Of a stretch of DNA of 64,000 nt, positions 62,171 to 64,000 are shown piece after piece. The notes under the pieces are model-generated. The model did no database searches. It was not told the origin of the DNA and saw only the letters and a program-made list of their open reading frames with translations. The translations under genes and the position numbers were made by a program. The stretch is from Atrina japonica (lineage: Eukaryota > Mollusca > Bivalvia > Pterioida > Pinnidae): assembly GCA_030159075.1 (NCBI GenBank), contig BROG01000049.1, positions 595,001 to 659,000 on the forward strand, in the 5' to 3' direction. How positions within the stretch are numbered: the stretch's first letter is position 1; every line of letters starts with the position of its first letter.

Positions 62171-64000
62171 TATTTTATATAGATGACAAAGTTCCTGATT
62201 ATCCAACTTTGAATGCCATAATGTCATGTTGAAAAAATATCAAAAGAAAACCATAAAAATGAAGATATGTACCTGGAGTACAGAGAAATGCTTATTCAAT
62301 TTGGGAAAAGTCAAAAGGGCAACCAGACATGACCCCAGGGTTGTAATGAATAAAATAGTAATAGAGTTGATATTATGTGTACCGTTCTAAATTAAAGTCG
62401 TTATTATACTGTAAAAGTCAATATTATGTTATTCAAAAAGAAATATGCGATACAGGAAAACAGGAGTGTATCAATGTTAAACAACTTTTGTTATTTTTCA
62501 ATACAATTTAATTTTGTCTTTGAAATTGATATTCTTGAATCAGTTTGTTTATAGAATAATATGATATCTATATATACGTTCCGATACGTGTTGCGCCGTT
62601 AATACTAACACTCCGTATCAAATCACAGGTATGTCATAAAAATGCTCTGAAGTTAAAAAACGCAATGATTGAATATTTTGTTATACAAGACTGATAATCA
62701 ACAGTTCAAAAAGCGATGTTTACATCAGCTGTGAGCTCATCTAAAGCTTAACGTACAATCTACTTGTATATCTAGTCGATCAATTTCAAAAATAAATACA
62801 TTGCACAGGGGTCGCCGTATAGAGTTACGATTTCCCGTGAAATAAGAGGTAGCTATATGTATCGTTTTTATCGAAATTAGTCATATCAGTTGAAATAATC
62901 TGTTTTTATAGAAAAAGTATACATTGCAAAAGTCAGCTGTGTCAGTTTAATTTTGTGATCCCTGCATCAGGCCGATCTGTTACATTTGGGTCACGTTACA
63001 GTAATGCATATAAACGCTCTGTCAGATAATTTCAGACTCCATTTGATTAATTTTATAGCAATAAAGGTAATTTGTGGTGCAAATATTACTTCAATGAAAT
63101 ATATTATTTAGTAAACTGGAGAAATGAACATTACACTTTTGTAAATAGATATGCCGATTGAAGTCGAAATCGATTTAAGAGAAATGTACACTGACGAAAA
63201 TATACCATCGACATACACCACAGTAAATATGTTCTGTTTATTTGTTTAATTCACTAATTGAAATGTTTAATTACGTCTTGGATAGAGGTGGTCTTCTCCG
63301 ACTATGACAACGTTCCATTCCTCAATTGCAATATACCCGTAAATTCACCCTTGATCACAACAGTCCCATGGATAGCATATTTTCCTTGAATCAATTATTT
63401 AACCTGACAATTTCGCCTTCATTTTGAATTCGGTCTCTGATCTAAGGGTGATAATGGTGGAAGTTGAACGGGGCGAAACTTTACATATTGTATACAGTCT
63501 TTCATTTGCATTTATATTATGTCCAATCGACAGCGATCGCACCTGATCTCACCACAGGGTTTAAGAAATCTGTATCCGTCCTGATCTTCACCTGATTTGT
63601 ATATTGTCTCCTAAATCTTCTTTTGATTAATGCAATGGGGTATTTCATGTTTATTTAATTATTATGCATTGTCCTGTCGGATATGTTTGCATCAATTGTA
63701 ATGTCAATAGTTGTTAGTGAAATACAGCAAAGATTGACTTGTTCTATGGATTGATGGTAATACAGTGATGGTCTCGATCATCCAATAGAACCATGGTTTT
63801 CATTTGGATGCAGATAACTAAGCAAATGGACAGCAACCCTTTTTAAATTCTAACGGGTATTAATTATGGCCACTTTATGTAAATATACGAGAAATATTCA
63901 AAATATAAAAATAAAATAAATTATCAGCTTCTCTACGTTTGTTATGAATGTGATGTCAATTCCAAACACTATGTCTTACACATCTAGATTTAAGTTAACT
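62171..64000. other. AT-rich unique DNA, no gene supported
   Basis: No repeat or gene recognised. A short minus-strand frame near 63520-63612 has clustered Cys residues but no identifiable domain. Confidence 0.5.

Overview
This is a gene-poor, AT-rich stretch of a metazoan genome. I infer a bivalve mollusc. The grounds are several tRNA-derived SINE families whose 3' parts carry molluscan-looking 'gttaaac' tails, and a dispersed repeat (37.3, 41.2, 42.1, 47.3 and 61.2 kb) that I recall as common in bivalve genomes. Species is not determinable by eye. I found no intact protein-coding gene, rRNA or functional tRNA gene. Most apparent open frames are by-products of (TA)n, (TC)n, (ATT)n and (AGT)n repeats. 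Two stretches look once-coding: the zinc-finger tail of a non-LTR retrotransposon (minus strand, 13.61-13.76 kb), and a minus-strand open frame with a downstream polyadenylation signal and A-tract (57.65-57.20 kb).

Layout. 0-13 kb: unique AT-rich DNA with short inverted repeats, a cluster of CTAGGTTT/AACTGGAGAAAA motifs (5.8-6.2 kb), three copies of a foldback element ending in TTAA (family A), a 91-bp TTAA element and SINE copies. 13-25 kb: long (TA)n tracts, a SINE with a (TA)n tail, the LINE fragment, a Penelope-like inverted-repeat segment and more family A copies. 27.3-33.4 kb: a roughly 6-kb array built from the triplet AGT. It passes from degenerate 33-bp and 39-bp units, through an 18-bp unit, to almost pure (AGT)n, and is interrupted by one full-length SINE with a perfect 14-bp target-site duplication. 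33-48 kb: (TA)n, (AAT)n and (TC)n tracts, dispersed family B, pogo-like elements, a bivalve-type repeat and a pair of CRE palindromes. 48-64 kb: SINEs, family A and B copies, a hAT-like element, 91-bp TTAA elements (one nested inside a SINE) and the candidate terminal exon.

The window therefore records layered transposition. At least six non-autonomous families have accumulated, several nested inside one another, so relative ages can be read directly. At one locus the dinucleotide tract is clearly part of an inserted retroposon. All family assignments rest on visual comparison within the window and on remembered signatures, not on database searches.
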